Shown here one piece after another: positions 33,325 through 41,414 of a DNA stretch of 64,000 nucleotides. The stretch is from Bradyrhizobium algeriense (lineage in GTDB: Bacteria > Pseudomonadota > Alphaproteobacteria > Rhizobiales > Xanthobacteraceae), in contig NZ_JAZHRV010000001.1 in NCBI RefSeq assembly GCF_036924595.1, positions 2,356,001-2,420,000 on the forward strand. The letters are read 5' to 3'. Each line of letters starts with the position of its first letter. Position 1 is the stretch's first letter. Made by a program: the position numbers and the translations under genes. Below the pieces are notes generated by a model. The model had not been told where the DNA came from. It was given only the letters and a program-made list of their open reading frames with translations, and did not search any database.

Positions 33325-35784
33325 TTAGGCCTCCTGCGGCCGTGCCTCGGAAATCGCCTTCCTGAGAATCCGCGACAGCAGTTCCACCGAATAGGGCTTC
33401 TGGATCAGCTCGAAGCCGCGGTGAGCATTCTCCGCGAGCACGTTGCTGTAGCCGCTGGTCAGCACCACGGGCAGGCCGGGATAGCGCTCGCGCACGATGC
33501 CGGCGAGCTCGACGCCGTTCATCCCGGGCATGATGACGTCGGAAAACACCAGGTCGGCGGAAAACTCGTCCTCGGCAAGGATCGCCAGCGCGGCATCCGC
33601 GCTGGCGACGCGGCGGACCGTGTAGCCGAGATCTTCCAAGAGCTCGGTAGAGAACTGGCCGACGTCGTCATTGTCTTCGACGACGAGCACGCGATAGCCG
33701 CGGCCGCGCGCGGCGGGTTCGCTGCCGGTCGCGGCGGCCTCGACCGCATCGGCCGGCATCGCGGCCTGCGGCAGGTAGATCGTGAACGTCGCGCCCAGGC
33801 CGGGCTCGCTCGCGACCGCAATGTCGCCGTCGGACTGCTTGGCAAAGCCGAACGCCTGGCTGAGGCCGAGGCCGGTGCCCTTGCCGACTTCCTTGGTGGT
33901 GAAGAACGGCTCGAAGATCGTCTCGAGCAGTTCGGACGCAATGCCGCAGCCGGTGTCGGTCACGGTGATGGCGACGAAGTCGCCGTCGCGGGCGGGCTGG
34001 GCGCGGAGCGGGGGAATGACATCCACTTTCCGGACGCGGATGATGAGCCGGCCCTCGCTGTTCATGGCGTCGCGGCTGTTGACGGCGAGATTCATCAGCG
34101 CGGTTTCGAACTGCGCGATATCGGCGATCGCAAAACAATGGAGATCGGCGATGTCGAGGTCGATCCTGACCCGGGCGCCGACCAGCGGGCGGATCAGTTG
34201 CGCCACCGCCTCGACCTGGGTGCCGACATTGAATACCTGCGGCTTCAGCGGCTGCTTGCGGGCGAACGCCAGCAACTGCCCGGTCAGCTTGGAGGCGCGC
34301 TCCACGGTCTCTGCAATAGCGTCGATGTAGCGCCGGCGCCGCTCTTCCGGCAGTTCGCGGCGGCGCAGGAAGTCGGTCGCGGAGCGGATGATGGTCAACA
34401 GATTATTGAAATCGTGCGCCACGCCGCCGGTCAATTGTCCGACCGCTTCCATCTTCTGCGACTGGCGCAGCGCTTCCTCGCCCAGGCGGCGCTCGGTGAT
34501 GTCGACGGCGTCGGGCACCGCGCCGACGATCGCGCCGTGCTGATCGCGCAACGGGCGCATCACGAAGTCGAAATAACGCTCGCCGATCGGCAGGCATAGT
34601 CGCATTTCGATCTGGGCTTCTTCGCCCCGCATCACGGCCATGAAGGCGTCCCGGACGGCGTCGCGCATGCCTTCGGTGCCGGAAAACCACGGCGTTTCCC
34701 AGAACGGCTTGCCGACCACGTCGCCGGCGTCACAGCAGATTCCGGCAAGCGCGGTCTTGTTGGCATACAGGAGATCGCCGTGCTGGTTCAAAAGCCCCTG
34801 ATACTGATGGCTGGTTTCCAGGATCGCGCGCATCTGGGCTTCGCTGGATTCCAGCTGCGCCGTCCGCTCGGTGATCCGCAATTCGAGGATGTCGTTCAGC
34901 CGGCGAAGATCGTGCTCGGCCTGTTTGGCTGATGTGATGTCGTGGGCGACACCGATGAAGCCGATGTGGGCGCCGGTCGGATCCCAGCGCGGCAGGGATT
35001 CCGATCGCATCCATCGCCAGTCGCCGTCGGCGCGCTGGTAGCGGGCTTCCAGCGTGAACGGCTTGAGCGAGGCCTCGCCCGCGGCCAATTCCTTCAGGAA
35101 ACGGGGCAGGTCGTCCGGATGCAGCATCTTGCGCCAGTCGTACACGATGGCTTCCTCGAACGGCAGCCCGAGAAAATCGAGATAGGCCTGGTTGAGAAAA
35201 GAGCGGGTGCGGTCGAGCTTGGTGACCCAGATCGGCACCGGCGCGCTGTTGGCGATCAGGCGGAAGCGCTCCTCGCTTTCGCGCAAGGTTGCCTGCGCCA
35301 GCATTTGAGCAGTGACGTCGCAATCGGCGCCGACCAGGCGCAGCGCACGGCCATCAGGGTCGCGCTCGATCTTGGCGACGACGCGGATCCAGCGGGTCGC
35401 GCCGTCATTCGGTCGCACGATGCGGTATACGGCCGAATAGTCCTCGCTCTCGCTCTTCAGTACGCCGAACAAATGCTGGACCGTTAGCTCGCGATCCTCG
35501 GGATGGATTCGGCTGACCCATTCCTCGTAGGTTTCGTTGGTCGCCTCGGGCGGCAAGCCGTGAACCAGCAGATATTCGGGGGAGCGGCGGTTCTTGACGC
35601 CGTCGCGGAAATCGATTTCGAGACCGCCGACGCCGGCGATGCGCTGAATCCGCGCCAGCTCGGCTTCGCGTTCCTGCAGGGCGCGATGAGCCCGATCGCG
35701 TTCGCTCGCGATTTGCTGGAGATGTCGCCGCAAGCGATCAGCGGCAGCTTCAGGCAGAACGTTTGAAGTGTCGGAAGGGGTCAT
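33325..35784 (-). CDS. Multi-PAS hybrid sensor histidine kinase
   Basis: 819 aa from ATG 35784. N-terminal coiled coil (~20-50), three PAS domains (roughly 50-165, 170-300, 320-440; the first two with PAC motifs such as I-H-P-E-D-R and W-R-W-M-R-S-E-S), dimerisation helix with G-G-V-A-H-D-F-N-N-L-L and its phospho-accepting histidine, ATPase domain (N-L-A-V-N-S-R-D-A-M; D-T-G-C-G-I; G-K-G-T-G-L-G-L-S), then a receiver domain with V-V-E-D-N-D-D and D-L-V-F-S-D-V-I-M-P-G. No membrane helix: cytosolic. No response regulator adjacent. Confidence 0.93.
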   Translation of the reverse strand: MTPSDTSNVLPEAAADRLRRHLQQIASERDRAHRALQEREAELARIQRIAGVGGLEIDFRDGVKNRRSPEYLLVHGLPPEATNETYEEWVSRIHPEDRELTVQHLFGVLKSESEDYSAVYRIVRPNDGATRWIRVVAKIERDPDGRALRLVGADCDVTAQMLAQATLRESEERFRLIANSAPVPIWVTKLDRTRSFLNQAYLDFLGLPFEEAIVYDWRKMLHPDDLPRFLKELAAGEASLKPFTLEARYQRADGDWRWMRSESLPRWDPTGAHIGFIGVAHDITSAKQAEHDLRRLNDILELRITERTAQLESSEAQMRAILETSHQYQGLLNQHGDLLYANKTALAGICCDAGDVVGKPFWETPWFSGTEGMRDAVRDAFMAVMRGEEAQIEMRLCLPIGERYFDFVMRPLRDQHGAIVGAVPDAVDITERRLGEEALRQSQKMEAVGQLTGGVAHDFNNLLTIIRSATDFLRRRELPEERRRRYIDAIAETVERASKLTGQLLAFARKQPLKPQVFNVGTQVEAVAQLIRPLVGARVRIDLDIADLHCFAIADIAQFETALMNLAVNSRDAMNSEGRLIIRVRKVDVIPPLRAQPARDGDFVAITVTDTGCGIASELLETIFEPFFTTKEVGKGTGLGLSQAFGFAKQSDGDIAVASEPGLGATFTIYLPQAAMPADAVEAAATGSEPAARGRGYRVLVVEDNDDVGQFSTELLEDLGYTVRRVASADAALAILAEDEFSADLVFSDVIMPGMNGVELAGIVRERYPGLPVVLTSGYSNVLAENAHRGFELIQKPYSVELLSRILRKAISEARPQEA

Positions 35785-35840
35785 GCGCGCCAGCAACCTC
35801 TGGCGGTACTCTCACACAGGAGCCGGCGGCTTTGCCAGCT

Positions 35841-36605
35841 TCATTTGCTCTTTGTTGCCGCGCGGCAGTTATAGGCCCTGCGGAACCCGGCGGCCTGCGC
35901 GTCTTCCTCGGAACAAAACCAGCGATCCGGCTTGGTCAGTCCCGGATAGGAGCGGCACATCTGCAGGTGGTAGATGCCGAGGTTCCCGGTGACGCGCGCG
36001 CGGACGGCGTATTTGCCCTTGATGTTGCAGCCCGCCGGCATCACGAGATCCTCTGGGAACAGGGCCTCGCGGATTTCGCGGTCGCGATCGGTACGGCACG
36101 CGGCGCCGAGCAGGGCGCCGTCCTTCTTGCCGGCGCGGAACTCGCGTGGCGCGGCGAAGCAGCCTTTCCACAATCCCTGGCGGTCTTCCCTGGCGCGGGC
36201 CTCGTCTACCTGGAAGCGGCCGCTGGCGGCGGCTTCGACATTCAAGGCAAAGCCGTTGCGGACCAGCAACTGGCTGAGACTTGTCGTTTCACCCTCGATC
36301 TTGCAGACGCCGATGCGCCGTTTCTTGTAGGCGGGATCGGGGCCGAGATCGTCGCAGCGGACCTGTTTACCGCCGATCAGTTTTGTCAGTTGATCGCGCG
36401 CCTCGATCCCGCAGGTCCAGCTATCGGCGTGTTCGTCGATGCAGAGCTGGTCGACGGTCGGGACATCGATGCCGTCGAGCCGGTAGGTGACATTGCCAAG
36501 CTGAAGCGTGCCGCCATCCCGAACGACGGCGGTGGTGGCCGAACTCTGGCTGGCCGGAAGTACGATCGATAGCAACGCCGCAACCAGAAAAATTTGTGAC
36601 CGCAT
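35841..36605 (-). CDS. Secreted thermonuclease-like (SNase) protein
   Basis: 254 aa from ATG 36605 with a signal peptide (M-R-S-Q-I-F-L-V-A-A-L-L-S-I-V-L-P-A). The mature part starts as an SNase-fold barrel: Y-R-L-D-G-I-D-V-P, then R-D-Q-L-T-K-L-I-G-G, V-C-K-I-E-G and V-R-N-G-F-A-L. A K-G-C-F-A-A-P segment ends the domain. The remainder (~90 residues) is cysteine-containing and not assigned. Some canonical SNase catalytic arginines are not obvious, so nuclease activity is uncertain. Confidence 0.75.
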   Translation of the reverse strand: MRSQIFLVAALLSIVLPASQSSATTAVVRDGGTLQLGNVTYRLDGIDVPTVDQLCIDEHADSWTCGIEARDQLTKLIGGKQVRCDDLGPDPAYKKRRIGVCKIEGETTSLSQLLVRNGFALNVEAAASGRFQVDEARAREDRQGLWKGCFAAPREFRAGKKDGALLGAACRTDRDREIREALFPEDLVMPAGCNIKGKYAVRARVTGNLGIYHLQMCRSYPGLTKPDRWFCSEEDAQAAGFRRAYNCRAATKSK

Positions 36606-36680
36606 CTGTTTCACTTTAAATAGATTTTGCACCGATGCGTTCTAGCACATGCTGGCGTCAATGAACCAAGCGCGGCGGCC

Positions 36681-36857
36681 CTACGCCTCTCTGACGTCTA
36701 TTCCTCGGGCGCTCAAGGCCTCGAAGAGAGCTTCAATGATTTCGGGCTCAGGCCTGTCGGCAGATGACGGCACGAGCTCGTCAATTTGGTCAAATGTGAT
36801 GAACCCATGCTGGTCGCCGATTTCAATCGCTTTTCTGATGATCGCCGATAAATCCAT
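36681..36857 (-). CDS. Stand-alone sigma-70 region 1.1-like protein
   Basis: 58 aa, ATG 36857 to TAG 36681, with GGGAGG a suitable distance upstream. The whole protein corresponds to region 1.1 of housekeeping sigma factors: A-I-I-R-K-A-I-E-I-G, then G-F-I-T-F-D-Q-I-D-E-L-V-P, then I-I-E-A-L-F-E-A-L-S-A-R-G-I-D-V. In RpoD this part blocks the DNA channel and free sigma's DNA binding. Alone it could modulate RNA polymerase. Its plus-strand shadow frame (36649-36861) is rejected. Confidence 0.75.
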   Translation of the reverse strand: MDLSAIIRKAIEIGDQHGFITFDQIDELVPSSADRPEPEIIEALFEALSARGIDVREA

Positions 36858-36969
36858 TTGATCGTCCTCCCGATATTGTAGCTCCTACATCAAGGGGATG
36901 AGAGCATCATTGACTTCGTGAGAACAAAATAGGAACATAGGTGCCGTCGCTCAACACGGAATATTTGCC

Positions 36970-37179
36970 ATGTCGTCCTCTTCACAGCCGAAATTCGAAG
37001 AGAACGACGAGCTGGAAACCGCGGTGGATCAAGCGATTTCAGCCTGCGGCGGCGATCTGCGGGCGACGGTGCGCGCGCTGATTGTCGCCAACGAATATCT
37101 GGAATCTGAGGCTGCCGAACTGATGAAGGCGGTATCCCGCGCCTATGCGCGAGGCCGGTTCGGCTCTTATTCGGGGTGA
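36970..37179 (+). CDS. 69-aa hypothetical protein
   Basis: Begins MSSSSQPKFEENDELETAVD, then a helix-rich sequence (A-I-S-A-C-G-G-D-L-R-A-T-V-R-A-L-I-V-A-N-E-Y-L) with one cysteine. Acidic N-terminus, basic glycine-ending C-terminus (R-G-R-F-G-S-Y-S-G). The pattern G-D-x-R-x-x-V-R-x-L is found in small conserved alphaproteobacterial proteins. Function unknown. Confidence 0.65.
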   Translation: MSSSSQPKFEENDELETAVDQAISACGGDLRATVRALIVANEYLESEAAELMKAVSRAYARGRFGSYSG

Positions 37180-37315
37180 ATTACCGCCGGCCGGCATTCG
37201 AAGCCGATACGAGACCGTTGCCTCCATCGATATTTGCTGTACGAGGGGTGTGTTACCCGCGTTCCCGCATGTCATTGCGGGGGAGGATCCCGCCCAAAGC
37301 TCAAGCAAGAAGAAC

Positions 37316-39331
37316 ATGTTCAAGAGAATTCTGATCGCAAATCGCGGCGAGATCGCCTGCCGGGTCATCAAGACTGCGCGCCGGATGGGGATCGAGACGG
37401 TGGCCGTGTATTCCGAAGCCGACCGCGATGCGCTCCATGTCGAAATGGCCGACGACGCCGTGCTGATCGGCCCGCCGGCGGCGGCCGAGAGCTATCTGCT
37501 GATCGACAGAATCGTCGATGCCTGCCGCAAGACCAGCGCAGAGGCCGCGCATCCCGGCTATGGCTTCCTGTCCGAGCGCGAGGCATTTCCGCGCGCGCTT
37601 GCCAAGGCGGGCATCGTCTTCATCGGCCCCAACCCGGGCGCGATCGCCGCGATGGGCGACAAGATCGAATCCAAGAAGGCAGCTGCCAAGGCCAAGGTTT
37701 CGACGGTGCCGGGACATCTCGGCGTCATCGAAGACGAAAAGCACGCGGTGAAGATCGCCGACGAGATCGGCTATCCCGTGATGATCAAGGCCTCTGCCGG
37801 CGGCGGCGGCAAGGGCATGCGGATCGCACATTCGAAGAAGGAAGTCGCCGAAGGCTTCAACCTCGCCAAGGCCGAAGCCAAATCCTCGTTCGGCGACGAT
37901 CGGGTGTTCATCGAGAAATTCATCGTCGATCCCCGCCACATCGAAATCCAGGTGCTCGGCGACAAGCATGGCAACGTGATCTATCTCGGCGAGCGCGAAT
38001 GTTCGATCCAGCGCCGCAACCAGAAGGTCATCGAGGAGGCGCCGTCGCCGCTGCTCGACGAGACGACCCGCCGCAGGATGGGCGAGCAGGCGGTGTCGCT
38101 GGCGAAGGCCGTGAACTACGATTCCGCCGGCACGGTCGAATTCGTCGCCGGCCAGGACAAGAGCTTCTACTTCCTGGAGATGAACACGCGCCTGCAGGTC
38201 GAACATCCCGTCACTGAGCTCGTCACCGGCATCGACCTTGTCGAGCAGATGATCCGCGTCGCCGCCGGCGAGAAGCTTTCGATCGCGCAGAAAGACGTCA
38301 CGCTGACGGGATGGGCGGTTGAATCGCGCGTCTATGCCGAGGACCCGTTCCGCAACTTCCTGCCGTCCATTGGCCGGCTGGTGAAATACCGTCCGCCGGC
38401 CGAAGCGAGCCAGGACGGTGTCACCATCCGTAACGATACCGGCGTGCAGGAAGGCGGCGAAATCTCGATCCATTACGATCCGATGATCGCCAAGCTCGTC
38501 ACGCATGCGCCGTCGCGGGCGGCTGCGATCGAGGCGCAGTCAACCGCGCTGGATGCGTTTTACGTCGATGGTATCAGGCACAATATTCCGTTCCTGTCGG
38601 CGCTGATGAACCATCCGCGCTGGCGCGAGGGCAAGCTTTCCACAGGCTTCATCGCGGAGGAATTTCCGAAGGGCTTTTCCGCGCATCCGCCGGAAGGCGA
38701 GGTCGCGCGGCGGCTGGCGGCCGTGGGAGCTGCGATCGATCATGTGCTTGGCGAGCGCAAGCGGCAGATTTCCGGACAGTTGACCGGCCGGCTGGTGCAG
38801 CGCGAACGCCGCCGCGCGGTGTGGCTCGATCGCGACGAAATCGCGCTCGATGTGGCGCGCGAGGCCGAGGGCATCGCGGTGCGCTTCATCGGCGCCGATG
38901 GTCTGCCCGGCAATCCGCACAATCTGCTCTCGACGTGGACGCCGGGCGAACCGGTCTGGCATGGCACCATCGACGGCCACGTCGTGGCGATGCAGGCGCG
39001 CGCGATTCCGAACGGCATCCGCCTGGCGCACCAGGGCTTTGACGTTGCGGTCAACGTCTTCACCGAAAGCGAGGCCGCCGCCGCCCGGCTGATGCCGGTG
39101 AACTCGGCGGCCGACACCGGCAAGAAGCTGTTGTGTCCGATGCCCGGGCTCGTGGTGTCGATTGCGGTTGCCGAAGGGCAGGAGGTCAAGTCCGGCGAGA
39201 CGCTGGCCGTGGTCGAGGCGATGAAGATGCAGAACGTGCTGCGCGCCGAGCGCGACGGCACGGTGAAGAAGATTCATGCTGCAGCCGGCGCGACGCTGGC
39301 GGTGGATGCGTTGATATTGGAGTTTGCGTAA
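37316..39331 (+). CDS. pccA: Biotin-dependent acyl-CoA carboxylase alpha subunit (propionyl-CoA carboxylase type)
   Basis: 671 aa from ATG 37316 (MFKRILIANRGEIACRVIKT); longer frame upstream not used. Biotin carboxylase domain ~1-445 with the ATP-grasp loop A-G-G-G-G-K-G-M-R, H-I-E-I-Q-V-L-G-D and E-M-N-T-R-L-Q-V-E-H. A linker (BT-type) region follows, then the biotinyl domain (~600-670) with the biotin lysine in E-A-M-K-M-Q-N. It carboxylates biotin for transfer to propionyl-CoA, feeding methylmalonyl-CoA. No beta subunit is next to it. Acetyl- or methylcrotonyl-CoA specificity cannot be excluded. Confidence 0.9.
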   Translation: MFKRILIANRGEIACRVIKTARRMGIETVAVYSEADRDALHVEMADDAVLIGPPAAAESYLLIDRIVDACRKTSAEAAHPGYGFLSEREAFPRALAKAGIVFIGPNPGAIAAMGDKIESKKAAAKAKVSTVPGHLGVIEDEKHAVKIADEIGYPVMIKASAGGGGKGMRIAHSKKEVAEGFNLAKAEAKSSFGDDRVFIEKFIVDPRHIEIQVLGDKHGNVIYLGERECSIQRRNQKVIEEAPSPLLDETTRRRMGEQAVSLAKAVNYDSAGTVEFVAGQDKSFYFLEMNTRLQVEHPVTELVTGIDLVEQMIRVAAGEKLSIAQKDVTLTGWAVESRVYAEDPFRNFLPSIGRLVKYRPPAEASQDGVTIRNDTGVQEGGEISIHYDPMIAKLVTHAPSRAAAIEAQSTALDAFYVDGIRHNIPFLSALMNHPRWREGKLSTGFIAEEFPKGFSAHPPEGEVARRLAAVGAAIDHVLGERKRQISGQLTGRLVQRERRRAVWLDRDEIALDVAREAEGIAVRFIGADGLPGNPHNLLSTWTPGEPVWHGTIDGHVVAMQARAIPNGIRLAHQGFDVAVNVFTESEAAAARLMPVNSAADTGKKLLCPMPGLVVSIAVAEGQEVKSGETLAVVEAMKMQNVLRAERDGTVKKIHAAAGATLAVDALILEFA

Positions 39332-39373
39332 CGCTTCCGTCATGCCTGCGACAAACGCGAAGCGTTTGTGCAA

Positions 39374-39440
39374 GGGAGCGAAGCGACGAAGCAATCCATG
39401 GTTCGGCTTGTGGCGCTATGGATTGCTTCGCTGCGCTCCC
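39374..39440. repeat. Palindromic intergenic repeat (GGAGCGAAGCGA type)
   Basis: GGGAGCGAAGCGACGAAGCA and ATCCAT on the left are mirrored as ATGGATTGCTTCGCTGCGCTCCC on the right, around a ~18-base loop. It is a frequent rhizobial repeat. Lies between pccA and the oxaloacetate decarboxylase gene on the same strand. Confidence 0.85.
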
Positions 39441-39469
39441 AATGACGGCGGATAGAACCGAGGGCAACC

Positions 39470-40339
39470 ATGGCTTTCCGTCAACGCCGAGAGAAATTGC
39501 GTTCCATTCTCACCGGCTCCAGCTGCGTCCGGCCGGGGTCGGTCTATGACGCGACCTCGATCCGTATTGCAGAAGACCTCGGTTTCGAACTCGGCATGTT
39601 TGGCGGCTCGGTGGCCTCGCTTGCTGTCCTCGGCGATCCCGACATTGCCCTGATCACGCTAACGGAGCTGGCCGAGCAGATGCGCCGGATGTCCCGTGCC
39701 GCAGCCTTGCCGGTGCTTGTCGATGCCGATCACGGCTACGGCAATGCGCTCAACGTCCGCCGCACCGTGCAGGAACTCGAGGCTGCCGGCGCCGCCGGCC
39801 TCACTATCGAGGATACGCTGTTGCCGCAGGCATTCGGCCAGGCCAAGACGCAACTGATCCCGCTGGAGGAAGGCGTCGGCAAGATGAAGGCCGCGCTCGA
39901 CGGGCGCGGCGACCCCTCGCTGGTCGTCATGGGCCGCACCGGCGCCGTATCCATAACCGGTCTCGACGACGCCATCGCGCGCGCAAAAGCATACGAGGCC
40001 ATTGGTGTCGATGCGCTGTTCTTCACCGGCATCAAGAACCGCGGCGAGCTCGAAGCCGTTTCAGCCGCAACGAGCTTGCCGATCGTGCTCGGTGGCGCGG
40101 CCGAGGACATGACCGCGCTCGATTATCTCGAAAGTCAGCGCGTGCGGATCGCGCTGCAGGGCCACGCGCCGTTCGCCGCCGCCACGCAGGCCGTCTATGA
40201 AACGCTCAAGGCTTTGCGTGAGGGAGGCTCGCCGAAGAACCTGAAGGGCCTGGCGTCATCCGAATTGACCGGCCGGGCGATGCGCGAGGCGGACGTGAAA
40301 GCGCGCAGTGGCGCATTCCTCGGATTGAACAAGCCATGA
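39470..40339 (+). CDS. Oxaloacetate decarboxylase (isocitrate lyase/PEP mutase superfamily)
   Basis: 289 aa, the size of PA4872-type enzymes. Features: [14 protein letters not shown] near the N-terminus, V-D-A-D-H-G-Y-G-N (Mg-binding aspartates), [11 protein letters not shown] and a C-terminal basic end. The superfamily's K-K-C-G-H lyase loop is not present, consistent with decarboxylation of oxaloacetate to pyruvate rather than lyase activity. Its stop overlaps the acylphosphatase start. Confidence 0.87.
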   Translation: MAFRQRREKLRSILTGSSCVRPGSVYDATSIRIAEDLGFELGMFGGSVASLAVLGDPDIALITLTELAEQMRRMSRAAALPVLVDADHGYGNALNVRRTVQELEAAGAAGLTIEDTLLPQAFGQAKTQLIPLEEGVGKMKAALDGRGDPSLVVMGRTGAVSITGLDDAIARAKAYEAIGVDALFFTGIKNRGELEAVSAATSLPIVLGGAAEDMTALDYLESQRVRIALQGHAPFAAATQAVYETLKALREGGSPKNLKGLASSELTGRAMREADVKARSGAFLGLNKP

Positions 40340-40635
40340 GCGACACCATCCGACACATCACGATCAGGGGCCGGGTGCAGGGCGTCGGCTACCGCTACTT
40401 TGTCGAACACGAGGCGCGGTCGCGTGATCTCGAAGGCTGGGTGCGCAATCGCCGGGACGGCGGCGTCGAGGCGGTGTTCTCTGGCCCCGCGGCAGCCGTT
40501 ACGGCCATGATCGCGGCATGCCGGCGCGGGCCTTCATCAGCACGAGTGCAGGCGGTTCAGGACGAAGCCGCCAATCCTGATCTGCTGAACCTGCGGGAGG
40601 CAGGCGAGCGGTTCTCCGTGCTGCCGACGATCTGA
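40336..40635 (+). CDS. acyP: Acylphosphatase
   Basis: 99 aa. Family signature [14 protein letters not shown] with the catalytic arginine at 20, and [10 protein letters not shown] with the catalytic asparagine at 38. It hydrolyses carboxyl-phosphate bonds of acyl phosphates. Starts within the stop of the preceding gene (ATGA overlap), so translation is coupled. Confidence 0.93.
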   Translation: MSDTIRHITIRGRVQGVGYRYFVEHEARSRDLEGWVRNRRDGGVEAVFSGPAAAVTAMIAACRRGPSSARVQAVQDEAANPDLLNLREAGERFSVLPTI

Positions 40636-40675
40636 CCGCCCTGACAAGGCTGATACGCACCCACGAGGTGACTGA

Positions 40676-40819
40676 ATGACGCCGCAACACCCCGGACGTG
40701 ACTGGAGACGGATCCATCATTCCCCGATCTTCTGGATCGGGGTCGTGATGTGCCTGGCCGCGATCACGATCTATGTGCTGTCCGATGACCTCTCGTGGCG
40801 ACCGCAGGCGCCGCGATAG
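40676..40819 (+). CDS. 47-aa membrane protein
   Basis: ATG 40676 follows GAGGTGACTGA. A basic, tryptophan-containing head (MTPQHPGRDWRRIHHSP), one membrane helix (F-W-I-G-V-V-M-C-L-A-A-I-T-I-Y-V-L) and a tail S-D-D-L-S-W-R-P. It is of a size and shape I associate with a conserved Bradyrhizobium small membrane protein. Probably the last gene of the 39470-40819 unit. Confidence 0.7.
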   Translation: MTPQHPGRDWRRIHHSPIFWIGVVMCLAAITIYVLSDDLSWRPQAPR

Positions 40820-40849
40820 GACCCGGGAAGCGCTGGAAAAAGCCCGGGC

Positions 40850-40978
40850 TTAGATCGAGACCGGTAAGTCAGCATCAGCAGGGAGACGAACAGGCCGGCC
40901 GCGCACGAGCTGCTTGAGAATCTTGCTGTCGTTGATGGTGATAATGACGCGTGAAAACGCCCGTGCGATAGCAGTCAT
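40850..40978 (-). CDS. 42-aa basic peptide with strong ribosome-binding site
   Basis: ATG 40978 is preceded by GCAGGAGGTCACAA, an excellent Shine-Dalgarno. The product MTAIARAFSRVIITINDSKI…P-V-S-I is basic and soluble or peripherally membrane-associated. Function unknown. Host-like composition. Confidence 0.55.
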   Translation of the reverse strand: MTAIARAFSRVIITINDSKILKQLVRGRPVRLPADADLPVSI

Positions 40979-41059
40979 TTGTGACCTCCTGCGTCGGCGC
41001 CCGTGTAATTGATAGCGCGGAGGGCTTTGCATGAATGTGGGCTGGCTCACCCGCCGGCC

Positions 41060-41414
41060 AGAAGATGCCGTCGTAGCTTCACCACGAACTAGCTAGCACA
41101 ACCGCCTAAGCGGACATGACGCGGATTCCAAAATCGACGCAAATGACCTTTTCAGACTTCGCGGGGGTAAAGGCGTACTACCAGCCGCGCGTTCTGCTAA
41201 CTCGAAATGGGTAGTTTCCTCAACGAACCCGAATTGCGATTATGCAGGACAATTGCGGTGGCCGCCGGCGGTTGTGGGGGCGGCGTTGAGATGCTCCATC
41301 GCACGCGCCATCTCTTGGTGCGTCAGCAGACCGCGGTGATCAATTCGATCTGAGCAAGGAGATCAGAAAGTCAGTCATGGTGGACGATGCAACTGCCTAG
41401 TCTAGGCGTCGACG
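41060..41414. other. Gap without a recognised gene
   Basis: About 355 bases between the 42-aa ORF and the MASE1 kinase. No ORF with a credible start or family. It presumably contains the kinase promoter. Confidence 0.4.

Noticed and set aside
36649..36861. 70-codon plus-strand frame opposite the region 1.1 protein
   Set aside because: The minus-strand frame has a family match and ribosome-binding site; this one has neither.
38540..39394. Antisense frame over the carboxylase alpha gene
   Set aside because: Shadow of the biotin carboxylase C-terminus, without its own signals.
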